The position numbers and the translations under genes were made by a program. Below are positions 8,801 through 20,369 of a stretch of DNA of 64,000 nucleotides, in pieces. The stretch lies in the NCBI RefSeq assembly GCF_013364355.1, contig NZ_CP054931.1, forward strand, positions 1,054,001 to 1,118,000. The letters run 5' to 3'. The DNA comes from Stenotrophomonas sp. NA06056. GTDB taxonomy: Bacteria; Pseudomonadota; Gammaproteobacteria; Xanthomonadales; Xanthomonadaceae. The number at the start of each line of letters is the position of its first letter. The first letter of the stretch is position 1. The notes under the pieces were generated by a model. The model did no database searches. It was not told the origin of the DNA and was given only the letters and a program-made list of their open reading frames with translations.

Positions 8801-10869
8801 GCCGTCAACGTGGGAGTGGTGCCATAGGTCTGCGCGCCCGGGTTGGCGAAGGTGATCGTCTGCGGAGACGCCGGGGTGATGGCATTGGAGGCGGCAGACG
8901 CGCTGCCTGTTCCGGCGCTGTTGGTCGCGGTGACGGTGAAGGTATACGCAATGCCGTTGGTCAGGCCGGTAACGGTGATCGGCGAACTGCTGCCGGTGCC
9001 GGTCAGTCCTCCAGGATTGGAGGTCACGGTGTACCCGGTGATGCTGCTGCCGCCATTGCTGGCCGGCGCAGTGAAGGTCACCGATGCCTGGCTGTTTCCA
9101 GCGGTCGCGGTGCCGATCGTCGGCGCGCCGGGTGCGATCGCGGCGACGGTGAAGGTCTGCGACACCTGCACTGCGGCCGTGTAGGTGGCATTACCTGCCT
9201 GATCCGCATTGATGGTGCAGCTGCCGGCGGAGACGAAGGTCAGGGCACCACCAGACGCGATGGTGCAGACCCCGGTCGTGGCGGAGCTGAAGCTTACCGG
9301 CAGGCTCGAACTGCTGGTGGCCGACAGCGTTGGCGTAGTGCCGAAGTTCTGCACACCCGGATTGGTGAAGGTGATGGTCTGCGGGGACTTCGGTGTGACG
9401 GCATTCGATACGCCGGACGCCGCGCTGGTGCCGATGGCGTTGGTGGCAGTGACGGTGAAGGTATAGGCCGTGCCGTTCGTCAGGCCGGTGACGACGATGG
9501 GCGATGCCGAGCCCGTACCAATGACGTTGTCCGGCGAGGAAGTGACGGTGTAGCCGGTGATGGCAGACCCGCCGGTATTGGCAGGTGCAGTGAAGCTGAT
9601 CGTGGCCTGGGAGTTGGCAGCGGTCGCCGTGCCGATGGTCGGGGCACCCGGCGCGGTGGGAATGGCGACGCTGTGCGTGGTGCCGCTGCTGTAGGCCGTG
9701 GCGACATTGCCGGCCGCGTCGACAATATTGGTGCTGCCGTTGACATTGAGCTTGAGGGTGCCGTTGCCGGTAATGCCCGTCACGTCCACGCCGTAGACGG
9801 CGCCACTACCCGACACTGCGGCCAAGTTGCCGGTGGCGTTGCCTGTACCCACCAGAGTGAAGTCGTCGATGGAAACATTGCTGACCGCCTCGCTGAAAGT
9901 AACCGCAAAGCTCACGCTGGTGGCGGTGGCTGCCGGCGAACCACTGGGCGCGGTGCTGCTGACGGTCGGGGCGAGGTCATCGGTGACGACAATCGTGAGC
10001 GCTTTTTCGAAGATGGCGCCGTTCTCGTCCGTCGTGCGGATGCGTATGCTGCGGTTGCCTGCAGCCAGCGCAGAGGGCGTGCTGGCCCGCAGTGTGTTGC
10101 CGGCGATGGTGAAGCTGGCATTGTCGGTGCTGCCGGCACCGGCGACCAGCGAATAGGTGAAGGTGCTTCCGATATCCGGATCGGTGCTGGTCAGCGTGCC
10201 AACGGTGGTGTTGGCCGAACTGCTCTGCAGGACCGTGTTGCCCGACAAGGAAACATCGGACGGCGGGCTGTTGGGAATCTCAACGACCAGGTTGTTGATG
10301 GAGTGCCAGGAGAATCGATTGGGATTGACCGTACCGCCGGCGAGCATTTCTATCCGGACCTCATCGACGTTGTCGAAGGCGGCTGGCAGGGACACGGTAA
10401 CCGGCGTGTAGTCGGGCCAGTTGAAGGTCCGGCTTGCCCCGCTCACCGCAGAACCCGAGCGGAAGCCCGTAACCTGGATCTGGGTGCCGTAGTTCTCTCC
10501 CCAGTTGATGTACAGGAAGGACTTCAGCGAAAAGGGCCTGCCATTGGAGGATCTGACCACCATTGCCAGATGCTCGGTCTGGTGGTCGGTCAGCGCCCCT
10601 CCGAATGCGGGGTCCAGTGTTTGAAAGAATCCTTCGTTCTGGAATGAGATCGCGCCTGTTGCGGTGCTCGATGCGTTGTTCGTGTTGAGAATCTGCAGAG
10701 TCAACCCTGCAATAGCCTGCGAGCCACCCTCGCCACTCCTGGCAACGCCGTCCGGCCAGGTCCCCGAGCTGAAATTGAGCTGCGCGGCCTGCGCGGACCA
10801 GACTGTCAGCGCGCACAGCAGCAGAAGCGCCGCCCGCAGCAGCGGACGGACAAAGTTTGGTGCGGACAT
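5881..10869 (-). CDS. Large multidomain autotransporter with FN3/Ig-like repeats
   Basis: A 1662-residue type Va secreted surface protein. Order of parts: signal peptide (1-28); N-terminal beta-rich region and cadherin-like domain (to about 300); a bacterial Ig-like domain (about 300-405); three FN3-like units (starting near 405, 576 and 752), the first two each followed by an 80-90 residue unit that begins SPQTITF; a VCBS/cadherin-like unit; two putative-Ig units (PPGLSLSPAGVFSGAPT type); a Big2-like unit; and the autotransporter beta-barrel (about 1360-1625). The start at 10869 follows AGGGGG; an ATG at 10887 is possible. Oddly, about 35 residues with two cysteines follow the last barrel strand, where an aromatic residue would normally end the protein. 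Likely an adhesin; the ligand is unknown. Confidence 0.85.
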   Translation of the reverse strand: MSAPNFVRPLLRAALLLLCALTVWSAQAAQLNFSSGTWPDGVARSGEGGSQAIAGLTLQILNTNNASSTATGAISFQNEGFFQTLDPAFGGALTDHQTEHLAMVVRSSNGRPFSLKSFLYINWGENYGTQIQVTGFRSGSAVSGASRTFNWPDYTPVTVSLPAAFDNVDEVRIEMLAGGTVNPNRFSWHSINNLVVEIPNSPPSDVSLSGNTVLQSSSANTTVGTLTSTDPDIGSTFTYSLVAGAGSTDNASFTIAGNTLRASTPSALAAGNRSIRIRTTDENGAIFEKALTIVVTDDLAPTVSSTAPSGSPAATATSVSFAVTFSEAVSNVSIDDFTLVGTGNATGNLAAVSGSGAVYGVDVTGITGNGTLKLNVNGSTNIVDAAGNVATAYSSGTTHSVAIPTAPGAPTIGTATAANSQATISFTAPANTGGSAITGYTVTSSPDNVIGTGSASPIVVTGLTNGTAYTFTVTATNAIGTSAASGVSNAVTPKSPQTITFTNPGVQNFGTTPTLSATSSSSLPVSFSSATTGVCTIASGGALTFVSAGSCTINADQAGNATYTAAVQVSQTFTVAAIAPGAPTIGTATAGNSQASVTFTAPASNGGSSITGYTVTSNPGGLTGTGSSSPITVTGLTNGIAYTFTVTATNSAGTGSASAASNAITPASPQTITFANPGAQTYGTTPTLTATSTSSLAVSFTSSTTAVCTITSGGQLSFVTTGTCTINANQAGDSTYLPASQVSQSFTVNAVVPGAPTSVSASPSGTGQVSVTFTAPASTGGSTISGYTVTASPGGATGTGAGSPITVTGLTVGQSYTFTVTATNSAGTGSASAASNAVTAADAIVASPSSATVAYDTASAVALTISGIPTSVVIIGNPAHGQTAVSGTSVTYTPTTGYYGADSFSYQASDGNTTSATVTVSITVSPPTLVATPASLGPATAGTAYTPTLSTSGGAAPYSYQVIGTLPPGLSLSPAGVFSGAPTAANTYSFSVRVTDSSTGSGPSSKDTAYTLVVNAPQLAFALSNLPQSSTATGYTQRLQVSGGAAPYSFAVSAGALPTGLALASDGVFSGTPQGAGNYGFTVTVTDANGFTASQAYTLQVLEATQQISAFLANPTAPVYSENGRFSVSASGGASGNAIVFATTTPAVCRVDGGSVTMLAAGRCSLTANQAGNTQYLAAPQALLEVDIAAAVPVLQWPQELHKMFGEAAFDLVDPQSPSRGTFSYSSSDATVASVQGRTVTLVGEGVAILTVTQAASGGYAAGTAQLRLVVSQRPDPTRDPGVVAGLQAQVDASVRFASAQQSNIRDRLRQVRGGSNASSNQLSLNYAGGNDLPNVSVPMSKLGGDALPALPAGWGMWASGTASYGAGPGRGSRYDFRTDGLTIGVDRAFGTRFLFGVAGSLGRNNSDMEDTDARVKSDQRSLAAYGLWRGGEHVFVDGIVATGTLDFDTRRWSVDADAFAQGKRDGDQWFGSLAFGYEHRHAGTTLTGYGRIEASRSTLDSYRESGAGLYDLVYRQQVVRNSAMALGLEGAYLSADPEARVRPFWSIEYRQALDDKGDAYLNYAIGPRAQDYQLRMQSYNDHALSIAAGMDVRLQRGWFMSLLLGHEQTRGSSRASSIGLRVGYGAAGGAAGGSAVGSSDATGKPRCNPRRCPPQASAAPR

Positions 10870-11210
10870 GCGATCCCCCTGATCCATCCACGAATGTCAG
10901 CCACCGCATCGCGCCTGCGCGCATCTGCCGGTGGGCCGTTCCTTCTTTTCAGATTCCCGATGTCGGCCGGGTTGCCGGTCGACAGTCCATTGCCGTGATG
11001 CAATTTCCGTGCCGTGGCACGTACTTCCTCAATCCCCTGGGCCACCGTCGGCAACCCGTGTGGCGGCGATTCTATCCGTTTCTCCGCCCTTGCCAATGGG
11101 GGCGTCTGAACGGGTCATCGCGCACGTCTGCGTACCTCAGCGTATGGCGTGTCGGCTGCCGTTCGGCCATGCTCGAGGTCCTCCACCGTGGACATGCGAA
11201 GGGCATTGCG

Positions 11211-11915
11211 TTGAGTGATCCGTTGCCACTACAGGTCGTTGTGTTGCCCGGGCTGGACGGCACCGGTTGGTTGTCAGTGCCCTTTGTGGATGAGCTGCGC
11301 GCGCATGGGCTGGATACGCGTGTGCTGGCGCTGCCCTGTACGGGCGCGCAGGATTACTCGACGTTGGCGAAGCTGCTACGGCCGCAGCTGCCTGCGCAGC
11401 CGTTCGTGCTTCTTGCCGAGTCCTTCGCCGGCCCGCTAGCGATGGAGCTGGCCGCAGGCCAGCTGCCCGGACTCCGTGGACTGGTGCTGTGCACGACGTT
11501 CGCGCGGCGGCCCGTGCCGTTTCCCGCCAGCGCTGCGAAGGGGCTGGCACCTGCGTGGCCGATGCCGCCGGTGCCGCTGATGGCGCGCCTGCTGCTGGGG
11601 CGCTGGCGTACCCGCAACAATCAGCAGGCCCTGCAGGATGCTTTGGCCCAGGTGCCGTCGTCGGTGCTGCGCCAGCGCGCAGCGGCCACCCTGCGCGTTG
11701 ATGTGCGTGCGCTGTTGCCCAGGATCCAGGCGCCCACCTTGAATGTGCAGGCGCTGCAGGATCGACTGCTGTGGCCACCCAGCGTACGCGAGCTGCAGGC
11801 GTTGCTGCCCAACGCACGGCACATCGCCATCGAAGGCCCGCACCTGCTGCTGCAGGCGCGGGCCGAACCCGCTGCCGCGTTGATCGCGCGCTGGATCAAG
11901 GCGTTGCCGGGGTAG
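11211..11915 (+). CDS. Alpha/beta hydrolase
   Basis: A 234-residue serine hydrolase of the alpha/beta fold. It opens directly with strand beta-1 (QVVVLPGLDGTGWL, with the oxyanion-loop glycine) and has the nucleophile elbow AESFAG, in which Ser follows Glu. The acid is probably in LQDRLLWPPS and the catalytic His in AIEGPHLLLQ near the C-terminus. The TTG at 11211 is chosen because GAAGGG lies seven bases upstream and the family starts at this strand; an ATG at 11169 is in frame but has no ribosome site. The substrate is not predictable. It is divergent from the autotransporter and convergent with katE. Confidence 0.78.
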   Translation: MSDPLPLQVVVLPGLDGTGWLSVPFVDELRAHGLDTRVLALPCTGAQDYSTLAKLLRPQLPAQPFVLLAESFAGPLAMELAAGQLPGLRGLVLCTTFARRPVPFPASAAKGLAPAWPMPPVPLMARLLLGRWRTRNNQQALQDALAQVPSSVLRQRAAATLRVDVRALLPRIQAPTLNVQALQDRLLWPPSVRELQALLPNARHIAIEGPHLLLQARAEPAAALIARWIKALPG

Positions 11916-11961
11916 TCGAAGTCATCCGCCAGCGTGGGTACGCGATGCCTTCATCGGATGG

Positions 11962-14058
11962 TCAGGCCAGCAGACGCAGCTTCGGCTCGCGCGCCCATTG
12001 GCGAGTGGCGGCAGCAGCCAGGAAGGCCTTGCTGTCTGTAGCGTCCACGTTGCCGGCATCATTACCGACGCGCGCTGCCTTCAGCAGGGCCTGTGCGCCT
12101 TCGTCACTGGCGATCGCTTTCAGGTGCACCCATGCATCACTGACGAAGCCAACGGCCGCCGCTTCCTTGGCCAACGCCTTGCCAGCATCGGCACTCAGTA
12201 CCACTGCCACTGCGTCGAACACCACCGACGGGGTACCGGCCAGCTGTCCATCGGCGGCCTGCACCTTGCCGTCGCTGAGCGTGGCGCCACCGACTTTCGG
12301 TGCGACCAGCTTGACGCTGGCACCGGCCTTTTCAGCGGCCTTGCGCAGGTTGGCGATCACCCGTGCATCGGAACCGTCGTCGAACAGGATGCCGATGCAA
12401 CGCCCCTGCAGCAGTGGCGTGGTGCGGCCGATCACGCGCACTTCCGGGGCGGCCGGCAGGTCCTGCGCGGGTGTTGCCGTCGGTGCCGGGTCGGGCAGGG
12501 CGCGCAAGCCCAGGCCGTCACTCACACGCTTGGCCAGTCCTTCGTCGATGTTGCGCAGATGGCTGACGGTGCGCACGCGCACCTTCTCCGTTTCCACCTT
12601 CGACAGCTCGAACACCAGCGCCGAGGCCAGGTGCGCCTGTTCCGGCTTCTCCAGGCTGCGGAAGAACATCCGTGCCTGGCTGTAGTGGTCGGCAAAGCTC
12701 TCCGCGCGGGTGCGGCCCTTGCGCCCGTCATCGGCGCTGGCGTGGCTGCGGAAGCCTGCTGCGGTTTCGCGCGGACTGTCCCCCTGCAGCGAGCTGGGGT
12801 CGTAGGCGACGCGTCCCTTCGGTACCTGCATCTGCATGTGGCCATCGCGCTGGTGGTTGGCGAACGGGCACTTCGGTGCGTTGATCGGGATCTGGTTGAA
12901 GTTCGGCCCGCCCAGGCGGATCAGCTGGGTATCCAGATAGGAAAACAGACGCCCCTGCAGCAGTGGATCGTTGCTGAAGTCGATGCCGGGCGGCACGTTG
13001 GCCGGGCAGAACGCCACCTGCTCGGTCTCGGCGAAGAAGTTGTCCGGCCAGCGGTCCAGCACCATGCGTCCAATCACCTGCAGCGGCACCAGTGACTCGG
13101 GAATGATCTTGGTCGGGTCCAGATGGTCGAACGGGAACGCCTCTGCCTCTTCTTCGGTGAACAGCTGTACCGCCAGTTCCCACTCGGGGAAGTCGCCGTG
13201 CTGGATCGCTTCGAACAGATCGCGACGGTGGAAGTCGTTGTCGGCCGCCTGCAGCTTCAGCGCCTCGTCCCAGACCGTGGACTGCAAGCCGAGCTTCGGG
13301 CGCCAGTGGAACTTGACGAAGGTGGAGTTCCCGTCTTCATCCAGCAGGCGGAAGCTGTGGATACCGAAGCCCTCGATGGTGCGCAGCGAGCGTGGGATCG
13401 TGCGGTCGCTCATCGCCCACATGATCATGTGCATCGATTCGGGCATCAGCGAGACGAAATCCCAGAACGTGTCGTGCGCGCTGGCGGCCTGCGGGAACGC
13501 GCGGTCCGGTTCCATCTTCACCGCATGGATCAGGTCGGGGAACTTGATCGCGTCCTGGATGAAGAACACCGGAATGTTGTTGCCGACCAGGTCCCAGTTG
13601 CCTTCCTTGGTGTAGAACTTCACCGCGAAGCCGCGCACGTCGCGCGGAGTATCGACCGAGCCGGCGCCGCCGGCAACGGTGGAGAAACGGGTGAACACCG
13701 GCGTCTTCACCCCGACCTCGGTGAGGATCTTCGCCCGCGTCACCTTGCCCAGCGACCGGGTCAGTTCGAAGAAGCCATGGGCGGCCGAGCCGCGCGCGTG
13801 CACGATGCGCTCGGGAATGCGCTCGTGGTCGAAGTGGGTGATCTTCTCGCGCAGCAGGAAGTCTTCCAGCAGGGTGGGTCCACGCGGCCCCTGGCGCAGG
13901 GAATTCTGGTTGTCGGCGACCGGGATGCCCTGGTTGCTGGTCAGTACCGGATGGTCGCCTCCCGCGAGCTGATGCAGTTCATCGCCCTGGCCGCGGCTGT
14001 CACGGTCGGCGGAGGGAGTGGCGGGAGCGCGCTTGCCGGTCGGCTTGCTGGCGGCCAT
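11962..14058 (-). CDS. katE: Large-subunit catalase (HPII type)
   Basis: A 698-residue monofunctional haem catalase that breaks down hydrogen peroxide. Length and the extra C-terminal domain (from about residue 545, the flavodoxin/class-I glutaminase-like fold starting at [13 protein letters not shown]) identify the large HPII class. The active-site His is in [12 protein letters not shown], the Asn in [19 protein letters not shown], and the haem-ligand Tyr in [17 protein letters not shown] lies 7 nt before the ATG at 14058. The gene is divergent from a PAS-AraC regulator, 117 bp apart, which makes that regulator a candidate controller. Confidence 0.95.
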   Translation of the reverse strand: MAASKPTGKRAPATPSADRDSRGQGDELHQLAGGDHPVLTSNQGIPVADNQNSLRQGPRGPTLLEDFLLREKITHFDHERIPERIVHARGSAAHGFFELTRSLGKVTRAKILTEVGVKTPVFTRFSTVAGGAGSVDTPRDVRGFAVKFYTKEGNWDLVGNNIPVFFIQDAIKFPDLIHAVKMEPDRAFPQAASAHDTFWDFVSLMPESMHMIMWAMSDRTIPRSLRTIEGFGIHSFRLLDEDGNSTFVKFHWRPKLGLQSTVWDEALKLQAADNDFHRRDLFEAIQHGDFPEWELAVQLFTEEEAEAFPFDHLDPTKIIPESLVPLQVIGRMVLDRWPDNFFAETEQVAFCPANVPPGIDFSNDPLLQGRLFSYLDTQLIRLGGPNFNQIPINAPKCPFANHQRDGHMQMQVPKGRVAYDPSSLQGDSPRETAAGFRSHASADDGRKGRTRAESFADHYSQARMFFRSLEKPEQAHLASALVFELSKVETEKVRVRTVSHLRNIDEGLAKRVSDGLGLRALPDPAPTATPAQDLPAAPEVRVIGRTTPLLQGRCIGILFDDGSDARVIANLRKAAEKAGASVKLVAPKVGGATLSDGKVQAADGQLAGTPSVVFDAVAVVLSADAGKALAKEAAAVGFVSDAWVHLKAIASDEGAQALLKAARVGNDAGNVDATDSKAFLAAAATRQWAREPKLRLLA

Positions 14059-14175
14059 GGAGGATCTCCTGGAGCGGGTAGGGGCAGACCCCGGACACTG
14101 GCGCCGGCGGCGTTAAAGCACGGTCCCGCGGGAGTGAACGCGCAGACAAATCGGCGGCTCGGGTATGCTTGCCGC

Positions 14176-14898
14176 ATGCGAGTCGAACCCGCCGACATCG
14201 AAGCCCTGTTCGACGCCATTCCGGACGTGCTGTTCTTCATGAAGGACCGCCAGGGCCGCTACACCTACGTCAACCAGACCATGCTGCGACGGCTGGGCCT
14301 GCGTGCGCGCAAGGACGTGATCGGCCGCACCGCGGCCGAGATCTACCCCACCGGCCTGAGTGCGGACTATGTCGACCAGGACGCACGGGTGCTGTCCGGC
14401 GAAGTGATCGAGAACCTGATGGAACTGCACCTGTTCGCCAACCGCGAACCGGGCTGGTGCCTGACCTGCAAGCGCCCACTGGTGGTCGATGGGCAGGTCG
14501 AAGGGCTGATCGGCATCTCCCGCGACCTCGGCCAGAAGGACAGCCTGGGCACCCAGTACGAGCAACTGCGGCTGGCCCTGGCCCACCTCAATATGCATTA
14601 CGCCGAGAACGTGCGGATGCAGACGCTGCTGGACATCACCGGTTTTTCGTTGTCCAAGCTGGAGCGCAGCTTCCGCAAGGTGTTCCAGATGACCCCGCAG
14701 CAGGTGCTGACCCGGTTGCGGATCCAGATGGCCATGCACCTGCTGCATGGCAACGAGAGCATCGCCTGCATCGGCCAGGCCTGCGGTTTCAGCGACCAGA
14801 GCGCGTTCACCCGCAAGTTCAAGGCTGAAACCGGTTTCTCGCCGCGCGCCTATCGGGCCCGTATTGGCGGGAACGTCGGCGAACCGCTACCGGCCTGA
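14176..14898 (+). CDS. AraC-family regulator with N-terminal PAS domain
   Basis: A 240-residue transcription factor. The N-terminal PAS domain (about residues 5-120, beginning ALFDAIPDVLFFMKDRQGRYTY) should bind a small ligand or cofactor. The C-terminal AraC domain (about 135-235) has two helix-turn-helix units, including GFSLSKLERSFRKVF and the signature IACIGQACGFSDQSAFTRKF. It lacks the cupin domain common to AraC proteins. Divergence from katE points to peroxide or carbon-source control, but that is inference. The following permease gene runs in the same direction. Confidence 0.85.
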   Translation: MRVEPADIEALFDAIPDVLFFMKDRQGRYTYVNQTMLRRLGLRARKDVIGRTAAEIYPTGLSADYVDQDARVLSGEVIENLMELHLFANREPGWCLTCKRPLVVDGQVEGLIGISRDLGQKDSLGTQYEQLRLALAHLNMHYAENVRMQTLLDITGFSLSKLERSFRKVFQMTPQQVLTRLRIQMAMHLLHGNESIACIGQACGFSDQSAFTRKFKAETGFSPRAYRARIGGNVGEPLPA

Positions 14899-14979
14899 GT
14901 TTCCTGCTGCGCTGTGCCTATCCCCGCAGCGGCTGGACACGGTAAGGTGTCGCCCTTGTCGCCGCCGCCAGCCCTGCCG

Positions 14980-16350
14980 ATGCCCGCCACTCCCGATCAG
15001 ACCGCTTCGCCCTCCCGCCTCGGCCATTCGCTCAAGCCACGCCAGCTGATCATGATGGGGCTGGGCAGCGCCATCGGCGCGGGCCTGTTCCTCGGCTCCG
15101 GCGTAGGCGTGCAGGCGGCCGGCCCGGCGGTGCTGGTGTCGTATCTGGTCGCCGGTGCGCTGGTGATCATCGTGATGAACGCACTGGGCGAAATGGCCGC
15201 CGCCAAGCCGACCAGCGGCGCGTTCTCGGTGTATGCGGCCGATGCCATGGGCGCCACCGCGGGCGCCACCGTGGGTTGGCTGTGGTGGGTGCAGCTGGTC
15301 ATCGTCATCGCCGCCGAGGCGGTGGGCGCGGCCGGGTTGCTGGCCACGGTCTGGCCAGTGGTGCCGGTCCCGATGGCGGCATTGGCCTTCATGCTGTTCT
15401 TCACCGCGATCAACCTGCTTGGGGTGAAGAACTTCGGCGAATTCGAATTCTGGTTCGCCATCCTCAAGGTGGCGGCGATCCTGGCCTTCATCGCCGTTGG
15501 CGTGGCGCTGCTGATGGGCTGGCTGCCGCAGGTGGCCTCGCCCGGCCTGAGCAACTTCACCGCGCACGGTGGCTTCGCGCCGAAGGGTCTGGCCGGTATC
15601 GGCGCTGCGCTGCTGGTGGTGGTGTTCGCCTTCGGCGGCACCGAGATCGTGGCCGTCGCGGCAGCGGAAACCGAAGACCCCGAGCGCAGCATTGCCCGCG
15701 CCATCCGCACCGTGGCCTGGCGCATCCTGGTGTTCTACATCGGCTCCCTGAGCGTGATCATCGCCGTGGTGCCGTGGACCAGCGAGTCGCTGAAGTCGCC
15801 GTTTGCCGCGGTTCTTGATGTTGCCAATATTCCGGGGGCAGCCACTGCGATCACCCTGATCGCGGTGATCGCCCTGCTGTCGGCGCTCAATGCCAATCTC
15901 TACGGCGCCTCGCGCATGATGTATTCGCTGGCACAACGCCGCGAAGCACCGGCCGTGCTGGGCTGGACCGATCCGCGCCAGGTGCCGGTGATCGCGGTGC
16001 TGGCCAGTGTGCTGTTCGGCTTCGCTGCCACCATCATGGAACTGCTGTTCCCGGACAAAGTGCTGCCGGTGCTGCTGAACATCGTCGGTTCCACCTGCCT
16101 GCTGGTGTGGACGCTGTCGCTGGTCTCGCAGCTGGTGCTGCGCCGCCGCGCCGACCGCCTGGGCACCCGCCTGCCGTTCCGCATGGCCGGCTTCCCGTGG
16201 CTGACCGTGTGTGCGCTGGCGATCCTGGCGCTGATCTTCGGCCTGCTGTTGAGTGAGTCGCATACGCGCCTGCAGTTCCTGTCGATGGTGGCGCTGACCG
16301 CGACCATCGCGGCCAGCAGCGCCATCGCCCGGCGCCTGCGCGAGGCGTGA
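14980..16350 (+). CDS. APC-superfamily amino acid permease
   Basis: A 456-residue inner-membrane transporter with about 12 hydrophobic segments. It carries the family N-terminal signature LIMMGLGSAIGAGLFLGSG and the conserved AFGGTEIVAVAAAETEDPERSIARAI loop of the amino acid permeases related to GabP, AroP and ProY. The substrate cannot be told from sequence. ATG 14980 (MPATPDQ) is chosen because the GTG/ATG options further upstream would add a low-complexity Pro-rich stretch; no strong ribosome site helps. A GTAG palindrome pair follows the stop. Confidence 0.87.
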   Translation: MPATPDQTASPSRLGHSLKPRQLIMMGLGSAIGAGLFLGSGVGVQAAGPAVLVSYLVAGALVIIVMNALGEMAAAKPTSGAFSVYAADAMGATAGATVGWLWWVQLVIVIAAEAVGAAGLLATVWPVVPVPMAALAFMLFFTAINLLGVKNFGEFEFWFAILKVAAILAFIAVGVALLMGWLPQVASPGLSNFTAHGGFAPKGLAGIGAALLVVVFAFGGTEIVAVAAAETEDPERSIARAIRTVAWRILVFYIGSLSVIIAVVPWTSESLKSPFAAVLDVANIPGAATAITLIAVIALLSALNANLYGASRMMYSLAQRREAPAVLGWTDPRQVPVIAVLASVLFGFAATIMELLFPDKVLPVLLNIVGSTCLLVWTLSLVSQLVLRRRADRLGTRLPFRMAGFPWLTVCALAILALIFGLLLSESHTRLQFLSMVALTATIAASSAIARRLREA

Positions 16351-16354
16351 TTCT

Positions 16355-16420
16355 GTAGAGCCGACCCTACGGTCGGCTGCCGTTCGGGCAGACGTCAGCC
16401 GAGCATGGGCTCGGCTCTAC
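16355..16420. repeat. Inverted pair of GTAG REP (SMAG) palindromes
   Basis: GTAGAGCCGACCCTACGGTC at 16355 faces a second copy in reverse (AGCCGAGC...CGGCTCTAC, 16397-16420). Each monomer is a short hairpin and the pair can form a longer one. It lies just after the permease gene and could act as a terminator or mRNA stabiliser. Confidence 0.85.
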
Positions 16421-16490
16421 AGAAGGCATACATTCGGCGTGCAATCCTGCTTGCGTGGGCCGTCACCGGCCCGTCGACCAGGAGCACCGC

Positions 16491-16901
16491 ATGCTGCGCA
16501 GCCGTCCCTTCCTGATGTTCACCGGCCAGGCCGAAGCCGCGCTCGCCCTGTACGCCGAAGCCTTTGCGGAATTCCGCCTGCTGGCCCTGCAGCGTCATCC
16601 GGACGGGGCGGGCGCGGGCGTTCCCGGGCAGGTGCGCCAGGCCATTTTCCTGCTCGGCGGCACCCACTACCTGTGCTTCGACAGCCTGGATGTGCACGAC
16701 TTCACGTTCACGCCCTCGATATCGCTGTTCGTTGAATGTGCCGGTGCCGAATCGTTCGAGCGTGCCGCGCGCGTGCTGGGCGAGGGCGGGCACTGGCTGA
16801 TGCCGGTGGGCGAGCAGGAATTCAGCAGCCGCTACGGCTGGGTACAGGACCGCTTCGGCGTGTCGTGGCAGCTGAGCCTGGGGCAGATGCCGGACCCGTG
16901 A
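16491..16901 (+). CDS. VOC/PhnB-like protein
   Basis: A 136-residue protein of the vicinal oxygen chelate fold, PhnB-like subgroup. It begins RSRPFLMFTGQAEAALALYA and ends with RYGWVQDRFGVSWQLSLG, the paired motifs of this subgroup, which is often mis-annotated as a 3-demethylubiquinone methyltransferase. No metal-ligand set is complete enough to predict chemistry. AGGAG lies 8 nt before the ATG at 16491. It is flanked by GTAG palindromes on both sides. Confidence 0.8.
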   Translation: MLRSRPFLMFTGQAEAALALYAEAFAEFRLLALQRHPDGAGAGVPGQVRQAIFLLGGTHYLCFDSLDVHDFTFTPSISLFVECAGAESFERAARVLGEGGHWLMPVGEQEFSSRYGWVQDRFGVSWQLSLGQMPDP

Positions 16902-16909
16902 CGGCAAGG

Positions 16910-16984
16910 TATCCACGCATGGCGTGGATCTACTGAAGAATGCGCCTACCGTGGCAGGTCGTAGATCCACGCCATGCGTGGATG
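16910..16984. repeat. Inverted pair of GTAG REP (SMAG) palindromes
   Basis: A reverse copy (16910-16933) and a forward copy, GTAGATCCACGCCATGCGTG (16961-16984), are separated by 27 bp in the space between convergent genes. Confidence 0.88.
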
Positions 16985-16990
16985 CAAACG

Positions 16991-17020
16991 AGAACGGCCC
17001 GCTTGCGCGGGCCGTTCTTC
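16991..17020 (-). terminator. Terminator hairpin of gcvP
   Basis: The arms GAACGGCCCGC and GCGGGCCGTTC form an 11-bp stem with a 4-nt loop, 20 bp after the gcvP stop. The minus-strand tail is only weakly U-rich. Confidence 0.65.
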
Positions 17021-17038
17021 TACCGATGCCGCGAAGGC

Positions 17039-19906
<2,868 letters not shown>

Positions 19907-19973
19907 GGCGAAGGATCCGTCAGGAAAGGGCACACGCACGGGCACAAGCCGCCGGTCGGCGGTCTGCGGGCGC

Positions 19974-20138
19974 CCCTCTGTCCTTTTGCCTGAGAGTTTA
20001 AAAGCGCGGGAAACCGCAGCTTCGTGCCCCTTCGGCGCCGGATCGAACCGGTCTCTCCAGAGTTCTGTTACGGGTGGTATCGGGCCTGAGCGATTACGGG
20101 CGTTGCGCCTTCGGCAGCGGTGACCTGCTTCTCCCACC
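19974..20138 (-). promoter_or_regulatory. Tandem glycine riboswitch in the gcvP leader
   Basis: Two aptamers can be read on the minus strand. The one nearer the gene has GGAGAGAC (20051-20058), CCGAAGGGG (20027-20035) and CTCTCAGGC...AAAAGGACAGAG (19976-19996), the textbook glycine aptamer core. The upstream one has GGGAGAAGC (20127-20135), GCTGCCGAAGGCGCAAC (about 20102-20118) and CGCTCAGGCCCGAT (20079-20092). A short linker (about 20062-20078) joins them. Known riboswitches of this class turn on glycine cleavage genes when glycine is bound. Confidence 0.93.
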
Positions 20139-20151
20139 ATGTTGCCCGCCG

Positions 20152-20157
20152 ATTATA
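20152..20157 (-). promoter_or_regulatory. -10 box of the gcvP promoter
   Basis: The minus strand reads GGCTATAATC, a perfect TATAAT, about 15 bp before the first aptamer. No good -35 hexamer is seen at 16-18 bp spacing. Confidence 0.65.
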
Positions 20158-20369
20158 GCCTCTTGCCGGCGCCCGACGGTGGCCCGCAACGGCCTCACAG
20201 GCCTGAATGGCCGATGGCCCGGGCGTGCGTTCTGTGCACCCGTGCATGGCATCGCGCGCATTCCCCACCTATGATGGGCGGATTCTCGTATTCATCTGGC
20301 GCCGTCCCTGCTGCAGGGGATCGGCGCCCGCCGTGCGTGTCACGCATGGCCCTGCCGGACGCTTGCCCG

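Noticed and set aside
7264-10647. A plus-strand open frame of 1127 codons
   Set aside because: It is antisense to the autotransporter gene, has no domain or signal motif, and arises from the high GC and repeat structure of that gene.
10870-11168. Coding potential in the gap between the autotransporter and the hydrolase
   Set aside because: Frames are open but lack ribosome sites and known motifs; treated as a shared control region with no clear promoter boxes.
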